Positions 24,413 to 33,599 of a stretch of DNA of 39,319 nt are shown here, piece by piece. The position numbers were made by a program, and so were the translations under genes. The notes below the pieces were generated by a model that saw only the letters and a list, made by a program, of their open reading frames with translations, was not told where the DNA came from and ran no database searches. The stretch's first letter is position 1; each line of letters opens with the position of its first letter. Origin of the DNA: Tindallia sp. (GTDB taxonomy: Bacteria; Bacillota; Clostridia; Peptostreptococcales; Tindalliaceae); assembly GCA_007134225.1 (NCBI GenBank), contig SLLE01000130.1, positions 1-39,319 of the forward strand, given 5' to 3'.

Positions 24413-25264
24413 ATGAAATTTGTGATCATCACCGGCATCTCCGGTGCCGGAAAAAGCCTTACGGTGAAATTCATGGAAGACTTGGGATTTTATTGCGTGG
24501 ATAACTTGCCACCTGTTTTAATTCCCCGGTTTGCCGAACTTTGCGATAAAAAGAAAGGAATGATCACAAAAATCGCTATGGTCATGGATATCCGGGGTGG
24601 TCTCTTTTTTGATGACCTGTTCACAAGCCTGGAAGCCTTCCGAGGCCTGGGATATGAATACGATATTCTTTTTCTGGATGCCAGCGATGAAGTGCTAATC
24701 AAGCGATTCAAGGAAACCCGTCGGATGCATCCTCTGACTCAAAAGGGCTCCATCGACAAAGGCCTTCGCAAAGAAAGGGAAAAACTGAAACAGCTAAAAG
24801 AAATGGCAACAACGATTCTGGATACCTCCAGACTCACTCCGGGACAACTGAAGGAAGAACTTCGCTATCTCTATCAGGAAGGAAATCCGGAATCTCATTT
24901 CTTGCTCAGTATTACCTCTTTTGGTTTTAAATACGGTATTCCCCTGGATGCGGATCTGGTTTTTGACGTCCGGTTTCTGAAAAACCCCTACTATGAGGAT
25001 ACTCTCAGGCACCTGACGGGAAAAGACAAAGAAATTCAGAACTATGTCATGGAAAACGAAGATGCAGTGTCATTTCTGGATCATCTGGAATCCATGCTGC
25101 TGTTTTTATTGCCAAGGTACATGAAAGAAGGAAAGAATCAACTGGTGGTCGCCATCGGATGCACCGGCGGAAAGCACCGATCGGTTACAATAGCCCTTGA
25201 ACTGGCCAGTCGACTTCGTTATAGCCGTTTTCGGACCATTGTAGATCATCGGGATATTGAATAA
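24413..25264 (+). CDS. rapZ: RapZ/YvcJ-family nucleotide-binding protein
   Basis: A 283-residue P-loop protein with GISGAGKS at residues 8-15, DNLPP (the conserved segment after the first helix), RRMHPL, and the C-terminal [10 protein letters not shown] motif with HRD near the end. In E. coli RapZ is the RNase adapter that controls GlmS; in Bacillus YvcJ hydrolyses GTP and affects competence. The function in clostridia is less defined. It lies 11 bases after murB and 12 before yvcK, in the standard order. Confidence 0.94.
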   Translation: MKFVIITGISGAGKSLTVKFMEDLGFYCVDNLPPVLIPRFAELCDKKKGMITKIAMVMDIRGGLFFDDLFTSLEAFRGLGYEYDILFLDASDEVLIKRFKETRRMHPLTQKGSIDKGLRKEREKLKQLKEMATTILDTSRLTPGQLKEELRYLYQEGNPESHFLLSITSFGFKYGIPLDADLVFDVRFLKNPYYEDTLRHLTGKDKEIQNYVMENEDAVSFLDHLESMLLFLLPRYMKEGKNQLVVAIGCTGGKHRSVTIALELASRLRYSRFRTIVDHRDIE

Positions 25265-25276
25265 AGAGGGTTCTCC

Positions 25277-26557
25277 ATGAAATGGATTCACTGGCTAAAA
25301 CCAGGATTACAGCTAAAAAGATGGCTAATGATGGGAATACTGGGTCTGCTGCTTCTTTCTCTTTCTGCAGGGTATTTTATGATGCTTTTTTTTGAAACAG
25401 AAGGCTGGATGGCATGGCTGGCCGGCGGATTGGGCCTGCTGATGCTTATCGTTGCCTTTCGATGCGGCCTCTTTTCGTTAATGAAAAACATGAAGACCAC
25501 GCCTTTTATAGCAGGTTCGCAGGCAGAACGGAAGCAGATTCAACGCATGGTGTACGATAAACAGGTGTTGGCAAAAGGGCGGAAAATAGTTGTGATCGGC
25601 GGAGGAACAGGATTGTCCGTCTTATTAAGGGGCATGAAACAAATCACTTCCAATATCACCGTGGTGGTAACTGTAGCCGATGACGGAGGTGGTTCCGGCG
25701 TGCTCCGGGAAGACCTTGGCATGCTGCCGCCGGGAGATATCAGAAGTTGTATTCTGGCACTGTCGGAAATGGAACCCACCATGGAGCGATTACTTCAGTA
25801 TCGCTTTCAGGAAGGTGTGCTGAAGGGACAGAGTTTTGGAAACCTCTTTATCGCCTCCATGAATGGCATCAGTGGCAGCTTTGAAGAAGCCATCAAAAAA
25901 ATGAGCGAAGTACTGGCGGTGAAAGGCAATGTCTACCCGGTGACTTTGGAAGACATCACTTTGTACGCACAGCTTCAAAATGGAAGAATCATTAAAGGGG
26001 AATCGAATATTCCTCTAAAAAGCCAGGAAGAGAATAGTCCCGTTGATTTCGTTTTTATTAAACCCAGGAGAGTCAGCACACTGCCGGAAATCATACAGGC
26101 CATCGGAGAAGCAGACGCCATAGTTCTGGGGCCGGGAAGCCTCTACACCAGCATTATTCCCAATTTATTGGTTAAAAACGTGGCTGAATCCATCAATCAA
26201 TCTAAAGCGAGTACTTTTTATCTCTCTAACATCATGACCCAGCCTGGTGAAACGGATCACTATTCCATCAGTGACCATGTGACGGCATTACTTAAAAATA
26301 CAGGTCTGAAAAGGCTGGATTATGTAATCGCCAATCATCAAAAAGTACCCACTGACATAGAAGAAAAATACTTGAAAGAAGGAGCAGAAATGGTACTGCC
26401 CCGACCTGAAGATGAAACCCTTCTGCAAAGGAAACGCATAAGGCTGATGACAGACGAACTGGTGGAAGTGAAAAACAATTACGTTCGTCACGACGCAGTG
26501 AAAACATCTCGAAAAATTGAATCCCTTCTCACCAGGCAGAAATATTCGCACAACTAA
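25277..26557 (+). CDS. yvcK: YvcK/MgfK gluconeogenesis factor, with N-terminal membrane region
   Basis: A 426-residue CofD-like protein. Two hydrophobic segments (~15-40 and ~45-68) precede the cytoplasmic domain, which starts IVVIGGGTGLSVLLRGMK and continues with VTVADDGGGSGVLRED, PPGDIRSC and GPGSLYTSIIPNLLV, the UDP-sugar/phosphate-binding features of YvcK. YvcK is needed for cell-wall homeostasis and growth on gluconeogenic carbon sources in Bacillus and Listeria. The membrane extension is absent from Bacillus YvcK but is seen in clostridial versions. Co-transcribed with rapZ. Confidence 0.93.
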   Translation: MKWIHWLKPGLQLKRWLMMGILGLLLLSLSAGYFMMLFFETEGWMAWLAGGLGLLMLIVAFRCGLFSLMKNMKTTPFIAGSQAERKQIQRMVYDKQVLAKGRKIVVIGGGTGLSVLLRGMKQITSNITVVVTVADDGGGSGVLREDLGMLPPGDIRSCILALSEMEPTMERLLQYRFQEGVLKGQSFGNLFIASMNGISGSFEEAIKKMSEVLAVKGNVYPVTLEDITLYAQLQNGRIIKGESNIPLKSQEENSPVDFVFIKPRRVSTLPEIIQAIGEADAIVLGPGSLYTSIIPNLLVKNVAESINQSKASTFYLSNIMTQPGETDHYSISDHVTALLKNTGLKRLDYVIANHQKVPTDIEEKYLKEGAEMVLPRPEDETLLQRKRIRLMTDELVEVKNNYVRHDAVKTSRKIESLLTRQKYSHN

Positions 26558-26641
26558 GCGCATGATTGCTACTTCAACTCTTTTATGATAAATTATGAAT
26601 AACAGGATTGCCATGAGGGCATTTTGCAACGGGGTGAGAAG

Positions 26642-27070
26642 ATGAAATATGAAACCAGCGCAGGAGGCATCGTCATTTGTGGAAATGCGGTGCTGATGCT
26701 TAAGAAATATAACGGTGATTGGGTTTTGCCAAAAGGGAAAGTGGAGAAAAAAGAAACCATCCGTGAAGCCGCTGCCAGAGAAGTCCGTGAAGAAACGATG
26801 GTGAAAGCTGAAACCATCAAATATCTTGGCGCTATTCACTACGTGTACCAGGCCGAGTGGGTGAAAAATGAAAAAGTGTACAAAACCGTTCATTGGTTCT
26901 TGATGAAATCAAAAGTTCTCCGGTGCACACCGTTAAAGAACGAAGGCTTTATTGATGCTTGTTTTATTCACCGGGACAGAGTTTTGGAAATGGTACGTTA
27001 TCCGGATGAAAGAAGAATGATCAGCAAAGCGTTGCAACTATATACAGAGAGTGAAGGCATCGAGGAATAA
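26642..27070 (+). CDS. Nudix hydrolase
   Basis: A 142-residue Nudix protein. The Nudix box runs GKVEKKETIREAAAREVREET, fitting G-x5-E-x7-REV-x-EE with the metal-binding glutamates intact; the final Gly of the usual consensus is replaced by Met. The opening SAGGIVI and DWVLPKGK resemble the Ap4A/NDP-sugar subgroup. ATG 26642 has GGGGTGAG upstream. It is inserted between yvcK and whiA, a position where Nudix genes often occur in Firmicutes. Substrate cannot be assigned. Confidence 0.88.
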   Translation: MKYETSAGGIVICGNAVLMLKKYNGDWVLPKGKVEKKETIREAAAREVREETMVKAETIKYLGAIHYVYQAEWVKNEKVYKTVHWFLMKSKVLRCTPLKNEGFIDACFIHRDRVLEMVRYPDERRMISKALQLYTESEGIEE

Positions 27071-27102
27071 TAAACCAAATGATATAGAAAGTAGGGGAGG
27101 GT

Positions 27103-28065
27103 ATGTCCTTTTCAACTGAGACAAAGGAAGAGCTGGCCAGAATTCTTCCGGAGCAGCAATGCTGCCAAATGGCAGAACTGTCCGGAATATTGAGCTCCGC
27201 CGGGTCCATTGATCTTAAAGGCCGTCACCATCTAGCGATTCACCTGACAACCGAAAACCCGTCGACAGCAAGAAAAATTTTCAAACTCATTAAACTCATA
27301 TTTGCTGTTAACACAGAAATACAGGTAAGACAGACGAATCGCTTTCGGAGAAGCAAACAATATATCCTTCTGGTGCAGGACACGGAAGACAGCAAGCGAA
27401 TTCTGGAAGAAACAGGGCTGATCAGCCTTAAAAAAGAATCTATATCCCTGGAAGCTGTCAGCCCGCTAAAACGATTCCAGGATCGGGGCTGCCGAAGGGC
27501 TTTTTTGCGGGGAGCATTTCTTGGAAGTGGTTCTATCAGCGCTCCGGAAAAAAACTACCACATGGAGTTTGTTTCGGATCGGTTGACGCATTTGCAGGAT
27601 ATCCAGAGCATACTGAAAGGATACGACATCGAAGGGCGTATCATTGAGCGCAAAGGATCCCAAGTGCTTTATTTAAAAGAAGGAGAACAAATTGTAGATC
27701 TGCTCAATATTATGGGAGCCCACAATGCGTTATTGTCGCTGGAAAATATTAGAATATTGAAGCAAATGAGAAATGATATCAATCGTATTGTAAATTGCGA
27801 AACGGCTAACCTCAGCAAAACCGTTCAGGCATCCATGAAACAAGTGGAAATGATCCGGTATATTGATCAGCGAATCGGCATCGAACAGCTGTCTCCCGTA
27901 TTGCGAACCATTGCAGCGGCAAGGTTGAAGTATCCAGAAGCCAGCTTAAAGGAGTTGGGGGAGTATATGGAACCACCCATTGGAAAGTCCGGTGTGAATC
28001 ATCGTTTTCGCAAGCTGGAGCAAATAGAAAAAAATCTTCGTAGCGGTAAAAAGGAAACAGGTTAA
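27103..28065 (+). CDS. whiA: WhiA-family DNA-binding protein
   Basis: A 320-residue WhiA. The N-terminal part is LAGLIDADG homing-endonuclease-like (CQMAELSGILSSAGSI, AFLRGAFLGSGSIS, YHMEFV) without the catalytic acid pattern, and the C-terminal helix-turn-helix region holds NRIVNCETANLSKTVQAS and YPEASLKELGEYMEPPIGKSGVNHRFRKLE. In Streptomyces WhiA controls sporulation; in Bacillus it is nucleoid-associated and influences cell division and lipid composition. AGGGGAGGGT precedes the start. Last gene of the murB-led block. Confidence 0.95.
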   Translation: MSFSTETKEELARILPEQQCCQMAELSGILSSAGSIDLKGRHHLAIHLTTENPSTARKIFKLIKLIFAVNTEIQVRQTNRFRRSKQYILLVQDTEDSKRILEETGLISLKKESISLEAVSPLKRFQDRGCRRAFLRGAFLGSGSISAPEKNYHMEFVSDRLTHLQDIQSILKGYDIEGRIIERKGSQVLYLKEGEQIVDLLNIMGAHNALLSLENIRILKQMRNDINRIVNCETANLSKTVQASMKQVEMIRYIDQRIGIEQLSPVLRTIAAARLKYPEASLKELGEYMEPPIGKSGVNHRFRKLEQIEKNLRSGKKETG

Positions 28066-28097
28066 TAAAAGAAATCCTTCATTTTTCTTATTTATGC

Positions 28098-28126
28098 TTC
28101 ACCTTAAATAAGAAATGGAGTATAAT
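28098..28126 (+). promoter_or_regulatory. Promoter of yqeB-dnaE
   Basis: TTCACC (28098-28103), 17 bases, perfect TATAAT (28121-28126). It overlaps an ATG at 28115 that could otherwise be taken as a start, supporting ATG 28190 for the next gene. Confidence 0.65.
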
Positions 28127-28189
28127 AAAATTGTATACCAAAAGCCGCATCTGAGCGTAAGGAACGAACAAAGAAGGGGAGTGGATGGT

Positions 28190-29002
28190 ATGTTGCGGGA
28201 TATCGTTGCCATACGTGGCGGCGGGGAAGTTGGAACAGCAATCGCACATAAGCTTCGAAGAAGTGGATTTAAGGTATTTATCATTGAGAATGAGTATCCG
28301 TTTTCCATTCGTCGGACTGTATCATACGCCCAGGCCGTTTTTGATAATGAAATGGTGGTTCAGGGAATCAAAGGAATAAAAGTGGAAGACGTTGCAGGCA
28401 TTCTACAGGCATGGAAAAACAAGCAAATTCCGATTATTGTTGATTCTGAATGTGATATTCTGAAAGAAATACCCGTAGATATTCTGGTGGACGCTATTAT
28501 GGCTAAAAGAAATCTTGGAACCCATCGGGACATGGCTGCCATCACCATTGCTCTGGGATCTGGGTTTGAAGCCGTCAAAGATGTGGATATTGTCATTGAA
28601 ACCAAGCTGGGGCATGATCATGGTCGGCTCATTTTTGAAGGCTCCGCTGAGCCCGAAACCAATATGCCAGGAGAAAGCGATGGATTTGAATACAATAAAG
28701 TGCAAAACTCTCCTGCGGAAGGAATTGCCAAGACCTTTGCGGAAATTGGTGACCAAGTTTCCAAAGGACAGAAGCTGGCAGAAGTCGCCGGTCATACTAT
28801 TCGTGCACAGCAACATGGGATGCTGCGTGGCATTATCAAAAATGGCAGTAAAATCTGGAAAGACCAAAAAATCCTTGAAATAGACCCGGATGTAACAGAA
28901 GAACAATGTTACCGCTTGTCACAACGATCAAGAGATGTGGCAGGTGGTGTGCTGGAAGCCATATTGTACCTGAAAAATGAGAAACAGCTGAACATTGATT
29001 AA
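28190..29002 (+). CDS. yqeB: YqeB-like selenium-dependent molybdenum hydroxylase system protein
   Basis: A 270-residue protein beginning with a Rossmann-like dinucleotide motif (IRGGGEVGTAIAHKL), followed by VVQGIKGIKVE, DAIMAKRN, ALGSGFEA and ETKLGHDHGRLIFEGSAEP, the pattern of the EF2563/YqeB family linked to selenium-dependent (labile Se) molybdenum hydroxylases. Role: probably maturation of those hydroxylases; biochemistry is not established. Start ATG 28190 follows AGGGGAG; ATG 28115 is within the promoter. It sits alone between whiA and dnaE with no hydroxylase genes nearby, so its partners must be elsewhere. Confidence 0.8.
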   Translation: MLRDIVAIRGGGEVGTAIAHKLRRSGFKVFIIENEYPFSIRRTVSYAQAVFDNEMVVQGIKGIKVEDVAGILQAWKNKQIPIIVDSECDILKEIPVDILVDAIMAKRNLGTHRDMAAITIALGSGFEAVKDVDIVIETKLGHDHGRLIFEGSAEPETNMPGESDGFEYNKVQNSPAEGIAKTFAEIGDQVSKGQKLAEVAGHTIRAQQHGMLRGIIKNGSKIWKDQKILEIDPDVTEEQCYRLSQRSRDVAGGVLEAILYLKNEKQLNID

Positions 29003-29027
29003 AGCTATTAAGGAACAAGGTGATTCT

Positions 29028-32000
29028 ATGTTTGCCCACCTTCATTTGCATACGGAATACAGCCTTCTGGATGGATTCGCCACCATTGGACCTTTAATGG
29101 ACCGGGTGCGGGAACTGGATATGAAGGCTGTTGCCATTACTGATCACGGCACCATGTTTGGTGTCGTTGATTTTTATAAGGAAGCAAAAAGACGGAACAT
29201 TCATCCTGTCATAGGCTGCGAAGTTTATACGGCACCTCGCGGCATGATGGACAAAGATCCCGCTCGTGACAAAGAGCAGGGTCATTTGGTGTTGTTAGCT
29301 CAGAATAACGAAGGCTACCAAAATCTGATGAAAATCGTATCCAAGGGATACTTAAAGGGGTTTTACTACAAACCCCGAATTGACTATGAACTGCTGGAAA
29401 AGCACTCAGAGGGTCTGATTTGTCTCAGTGCCTGCCTGGCCGGCGATGTGCAGCAAATACTGCTGTCTGAACGATACGAGGAAGCAAAAAAGCTGGCCCG
29501 GTACCTGCATCAGCTTTTTGGTCCGGATCGTTTCTACCTGGAGCTGCAGGATCACGGACTGGAAGAGCAGAAAATTGTTAACCGGGAACTGATTCGTCTC
29601 AGCCGTGAAACCGGCATTCCATTAGTGGCCACCAATGATGTACACTATGTCAAAAAAGAAGATGCAGAAGCTCATGACATCCTTTTGTGCATCCAAACCG
29701 GAAAAAACCAGGATGATGAAGAGCGTATGAGATTTCCCAACGACAGCTTTTACCTAAAAACACCGGAAGAAATGAAATCCCTCTTTCCGAAACTGCCTGA
29801 AGCCCTCCAAAATACCGTGAGAATTGCAGAAAGATGCCAGGTGGACTTCGACTTCGATACCGTTCACTTGCCGGAGTACCAGCCACCGGAAGGCATCGGC
29901 CTGGATGAATATTTGGAAAAACAGTGCTGGGAGGGGTTATACCATCGTTTCCCGGAAGCGGAGGAATCGGTAAAGGAAAGGCTGCGTCATGAACTGGAAA
30001 CCATTCAGAAAATGGGCTATACAGAATACTTCCTGATTGTCTGGGATTTTATCCGTTTTGCCCGGGAACACGGAATCCCGGTGGGACCAGGGCGGGGAAG
30101 TGCCGCTGGAAGCCTTGTTTCTTATGCCCTTGGAATCACCGACGTAGACCCTTTGAAATACGGCCTTATTTTCGAGCGATTCCTCAATCCGGAACGGGTC
30201 TCTATGCCGGACATTGATATTGATTTTTGCTATGAACGCCGGGAAGAAGTTATCCAATACGTCATCGAGAAGTACGGAGAAGACAAGGTTGCTCAAATCA
30301 TCACCTTTGGAACCATGGCGGCACGAGCTGCCATCCGGGATGTGGGACGAGTCATCAACATGCCCTATGCCGAAGTGGATCTGATTGCAAAAATGATTCC
30401 CATGGCCATTGGCATGACCATCGATAAAGCACTGGAGCTTAACCCTCAGCTGGTTCAGCTGGCAAAGGAAAACCAGCGGGCGAAATACCTAATCGATATG
30501 GCGAAAAAACTGGAAGGAATGCCGCGACATGCTTCCACCCACGCGGCCGGTGTGGTGATTTCCAGAGAATCCCTGGAAGAATACGTACCCCTCTATATGC
30601 ACGAAGACAGCATTACCACCCAGTTTCCCATGGGAACCCTGGAAGAGTTGGGCCTTCTGAAAATGGACTTTTTGGGGCTTCGAACCCTGACCGTCATCCA
30701 TCATGCCCTGGAAAACATTCGTCAGAACGGCATGAATCCTCCGGATTTCAGCCAGATGAATTTTGAAGATCCGGGTGTTTATGACCTGATCAGCCGGGGA
30801 GAGACTCTGGGAGTTTTTCAGCTGGAAAGCTCTGGCATGATTCAATTTATGAAAGAGCTAAAGCCCTCCGGTTTTGAGGACATCATTGCCGGCATATCCC
30901 TCTTTCGTCCAGGTCCCATGGATTCCATTCCCAAATATATTCGAAACAAAAACAACCCAAAAGCCGTCAGCTACCTTCATGATACGCTGGAGCCAATTCT
31001 TGATGTCACCTACGGCTGCTTGGTGTACCAGGAACAGGTCATGCAGGTTGTTCGTGACCTGGCGGGTTATAGCTATGGACGAAGTGACCTGGTGAGACGG
31101 GCCATGAGTAAAAAGAAAATGGACGTCATGGAAGAGGAACGCCAGAATTTTATTCACGGCAAGATAAACGAAGATGGGACAACAGAAATTGAGGGTTGCG
31201 TTGCCAAAGGTATTCCGGAAAAAGCAGCCAACCAGATTTATGATGAAATGATCGATTTTGCAAACTATGCTTTCAATAAATCCCATGCGGCGGCCTACGC
31301 TGTTCTGGCCTACCAGACCGCCTACATGAAATGCCATTACCCTATGGAGTTTATGGCGGCCCTGATGACCAGTATCATGGGCAATGCATCGAAAGTCGCT
31401 GAATACATGCAGGATTGCAAACGCATGAAGATTGAAGTATTGCCGCCAGACGCGAATCAGAGTTTGCCGCATTTTTCCGTCAGTGGAAAAAGCATCCGCT
31501 TTGGCATGTCCGCCATCAAAAATGTCGGCAATCAGATGATTGAACAAATGGTAAAAACTCGGAAAGCGGAAGGGCCATTCAAGAGCTTTTCGGATTTTTG
31601 CGAAAAACTGCATTCGAAAGATTTAAATAAGCGAGCGTTGGAAAGCATGATCAAAGCCGGCGCCTTTGACAGTTTTGGCTACCACCGGGCACAGCTGATG
31701 TCTGTCTTTGAACGCATCATGGAAAGCGCTTCCCGCAGAAAGAAAGAAAACCTGGAAGGGCAGTTGAACCTTTTTGACATGGACAGCAAGGATTCGGCAG
31801 CACCATCTTTCGAGAATTTTCCGGAAGTGGAAGAATTCTCACCACCTATTAAGCTGAGCATGGAAAAAGAAGTGCTGGGACTTTATATCAGCGGGCATCC
31901 ACTGTCAGAGCACGAAACCTTTTTACAGAAAAACGTGATGGCCAGTACCGCAGACTTTTTTAAAATGGTGGAAGACCCCATGGCAACGACCTTAAAGGAT

Positions 32001-32573
32001 CGGCAACGAATCACCATTGGCGGCATCATCCTCTCTAAGAGCATGAAAACCACGAGGCATAATCAAATGATGGCCATTATTCAGCTGGAAGACCTTTACG
32101 GTACCGTGGAGTGCATTGTCTTTCCCAAGGTACTGGATAAATGCCTACACCTGGTGCAAGAGGATGAAATAGTGGTTATTGACGGCATCCTGGACTGCAG
32201 GGATGAAGAAGCACCTAAAGTGTTGGTCAATGACCTGGCACCTCTTGAAAAGGCCGCTGAGTGGACCGCCAGAATCCGAAAGCAGGAACCCCGTTCAGAG
32301 AAACCAGCCCAAAAGAACGCTTCGGATAAGAAATCAGATCAAACACTCTTGTGGATCCGACTGAAAGACAGCAACCAACTGACCTTGCTGGAGCAGGTAA
32401 AACCACTGCTTCGTGAGTATAGCGGAAATATACCCGTGGTGGTTTACATTGAAAACACAAAAAAGAAGTTTCAGGCTGAATCAGCCCTTTGGGTGAAGCA
32501 GGACCCCCAGCTCGTCAAACAACTGCGCCGGGTTTTTGGAGAACAGTCCGTCAAAATCACTGGGGCATCCTAA
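29028..32573 (+). CDS. dnaE: DNA polymerase III alpha subunit (DnaE type)
   Basis: A 1181-residue DnaE. N-terminal PHP domain with HLHTEYSLLDG and AITDHGTMFG; palm with the catalytic GPGRGSAAGSLVSYALGITDVDPL and PDIDIDF; fingers around FAVF-like NKSHAAAYAVLAYQTAYMK; tandem HhH region (KDLNKRALESMIKAGAFDSFG); C-terminal OB fold (ITIGGIILSKSMKTTRHNQMMAIIQLEDL). In clostridia DnaE works beside PolC in chromosome replication. ATG 29028 is selected with AAGGTGAT upstream; an ATG-like start at 28995 overlaps yqeB. dnaE-pfkA-pyk is the standard order in Firmicutes. Confidence 0.96.
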   Translation: MFAHLHLHTEYSLLDGFATIGPLMDRVRELDMKAVAITDHGTMFGVVDFYKEAKRRNIHPVIGCEVYTAPRGMMDKDPARDKEQGHLVLLAQNNEGYQNLMKIVSKGYLKGFYYKPRIDYELLEKHSEGLICLSACLAGDVQQILLSERYEEAKKLARYLHQLFGPDRFYLELQDHGLEEQKIVNRELIRLSRETGIPLVATNDVHYVKKEDAEAHDILLCIQTGKNQDDEERMRFPNDSFYLKTPEEMKSLFPKLPEALQNTVRIAERCQVDFDFDTVHLPEYQPPEGIGLDEYLEKQCWEGLYHRFPEAEESVKERLRHELETIQKMGYTEYFLIVWDFIRFAREHGIPVGPGRGSAAGSLVSYALGITDVDPLKYGLIFERFLNPERVSMPDIDIDFCYERREEVIQYVIEKYGEDKVAQIITFGTMAARAAIRDVGRVINMPYAEVDLIAKMIPMAIGMTIDKALELNPQLVQLAKENQRAKYLIDMAKKLEGMPRHASTHAAGVVISRESLEEYVPLYMHEDSITTQFPMGTLEELGLLKMDFLGLRTLTVIHHALENIRQNGMNPPDFSQMNFEDPGVYDLISRGETLGVFQLESSGMIQFMKELKPSGFEDIIAGISLFRPGPMDSIPKYIRNKNNPKAVSYLHDTLEPILDVTYGCLVYQEQVMQVVRDLAGYSYGRSDLVRRAMSKKKMDVMEEERQNFIHGKINEDGTTEIEGCVAKGIPEKAANQIYDEMIDFANYAFNKSHAAAYAVLAYQTAYMKCHYPMEFMAALMTSIMGNASKVAEYMQDCKRMKIEVLPPDANQSLPHFSVSGKSIRFGMSAIKNVGNQMIEQMVKTRKAEGPFKSFSDFCEKLHSKDLNKRALESMIKAGAFDSFGYHRAQLMSVFERIMESASRRKKENLEGQLNLFDMDSKDSAAPSFENFPEVEEFSPPIKLSMEKEVLGLYISGHPLSEHETFLQKNVMASTADFFKMVEDPMATTLKDRQRITIGGIILSKSMKTTRHNQMMAIIQLEDLYGTVECIVFPKVLDKCLHLVQEDEIVVIDGILDCRDEEAPKVLVNDLAPLEKAAEWTARIRKQEPRSEKPAQKNASDKKSDQTLLWIRLKDSNQLTLLEQVKPLLREYSGNIPVVVYIENTKKKFQAESALWVKQDPQLVKQLRRVFGEQSVKITGAS

Positions 32574-32606
32574 TCATCAATATACATCGGAAATGGAGGA
32601 GTCATT

Positions 32607-33566
32607 ATGAAAACCATCGGAGTTTTAACCAGTGGCGGCGACGCTCCCGGCATGAACGCAGCCATTCGAGCCGTGGTCAGAAGCGGAATTTATAACGACT
32701 GCAAAGTATATGGCATTGAACGAGGCTATGACGGACTGGTTAATGCTAAACTAAAAGAAATGAGCCTTTCTTCCGTGGCGGATATCATTCATCGGGGTGG
32801 AACGGTTTTGCGAACGGCTCGGTCCGAAGAATTTAGAACCGAAGCCGGTCAGAAAAAGGCGAAAAACGTACTGGACGTGTTTGGTATCGACGGACTGGTG
32901 ATCATCGGAGGAGATGGTTCCATCGCTGGAGCGCAAAAGTTGAACGAGATGGGGATTACAGCCATCGGAGTACCAGGCACCATTGATAACGATCTGGAAT
33001 ATACCGACTACAGCATCGGCTTTGACACCGCCATCAACACGGTGGTGGACGCCATCAGCAAAATCAGGGACACCTCCAGTTCCCATGGAAGGGTAAATAT
33101 CGTGGAAGTCATGGGAAGGCATTGTGGCGACATTGCCCTTCATTGCGGTCTGGCCGGCGGAGCTGAAAGCATCATAGTGCCGGAGATTCCCCATAGCGTC
33201 GATGAAGTTTGTCAAAAAATCATTCGCGGTAAGAACCGGGGAAAACTGCACAGCCTTATCCTGATGGCGGAAGGTGCCGGAAGTGCTGTGGAAACTGCCA
33301 AGAAAATTGAAGAAAAAACCAGCATGGAGACCCGGGCTACCATTCTTGGACATATCCAGCGTGGCGGAAACCCCACCGCTTTTGACCGGATTCTGGCCAG
33401 TAAAATGGCATCTAAAGCCGTGGAACTGATATTGGAAGATAAGAAAGGGCTTACAGTGGGTATGAAGTGTAATGAAATTGTAGCCGTAGAAATCGATAAA
33501 GCCCTTGCCATGGAAAAAAGACTGGATATGGATACCTACGATCTGGCAGGCATTTTGTCTATTTAG
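32607..33566 (+). CDS. pfkA: ATP-dependent 6-phosphofructokinase
   Basis: Phosphorylates fructose 6-phosphate in glycolysis. The 319-residue product is of standard length with [16 protein letters not shown] (9-24), [12 protein letters not shown], the catalytic PGTIDND loop with [17 protein letters not shown], and GHIQRGG. Gly of GGDGS supports ATP rather than pyrophosphate as donor. AAATGGAGG precedes ATG 32607. Followed after 33 bases by pyk. Confidence 0.96.
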   Translation: MKTIGVLTSGGDAPGMNAAIRAVVRSGIYNDCKVYGIERGYDGLVNAKLKEMSLSSVADIIHRGGTVLRTARSEEFRTEAGQKKAKNVLDVFGIDGLVIIGGDGSIAGAQKLNEMGITAIGVPGTIDNDLEYTDYSIGFDTAINTVVDAISKIRDTSSSHGRVNIVEVMGRHCGDIALHCGLAGGAESIIVPEIPHSVDEVCQKIIRGKNRGKLHSLILMAEGAGSAVETAKKIEEKTSMETRATILGHIQRGGNPTAFDRILASKMASKAVELILEDKKGLTVGMKCNEIVAVEIDKALAMEKRLDMDTYDLAGILSI

Positions 33567-33599
33567 TTAATCGAAGCAACACCGAAGGAGGCAAGCTGA

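Noticed and set aside
30858-31613. 251-codon open frame on the minus strand inside dnaE
   Set aside because: Antisense to the polymerase core of dnaE; no recognisable motif or RBS.
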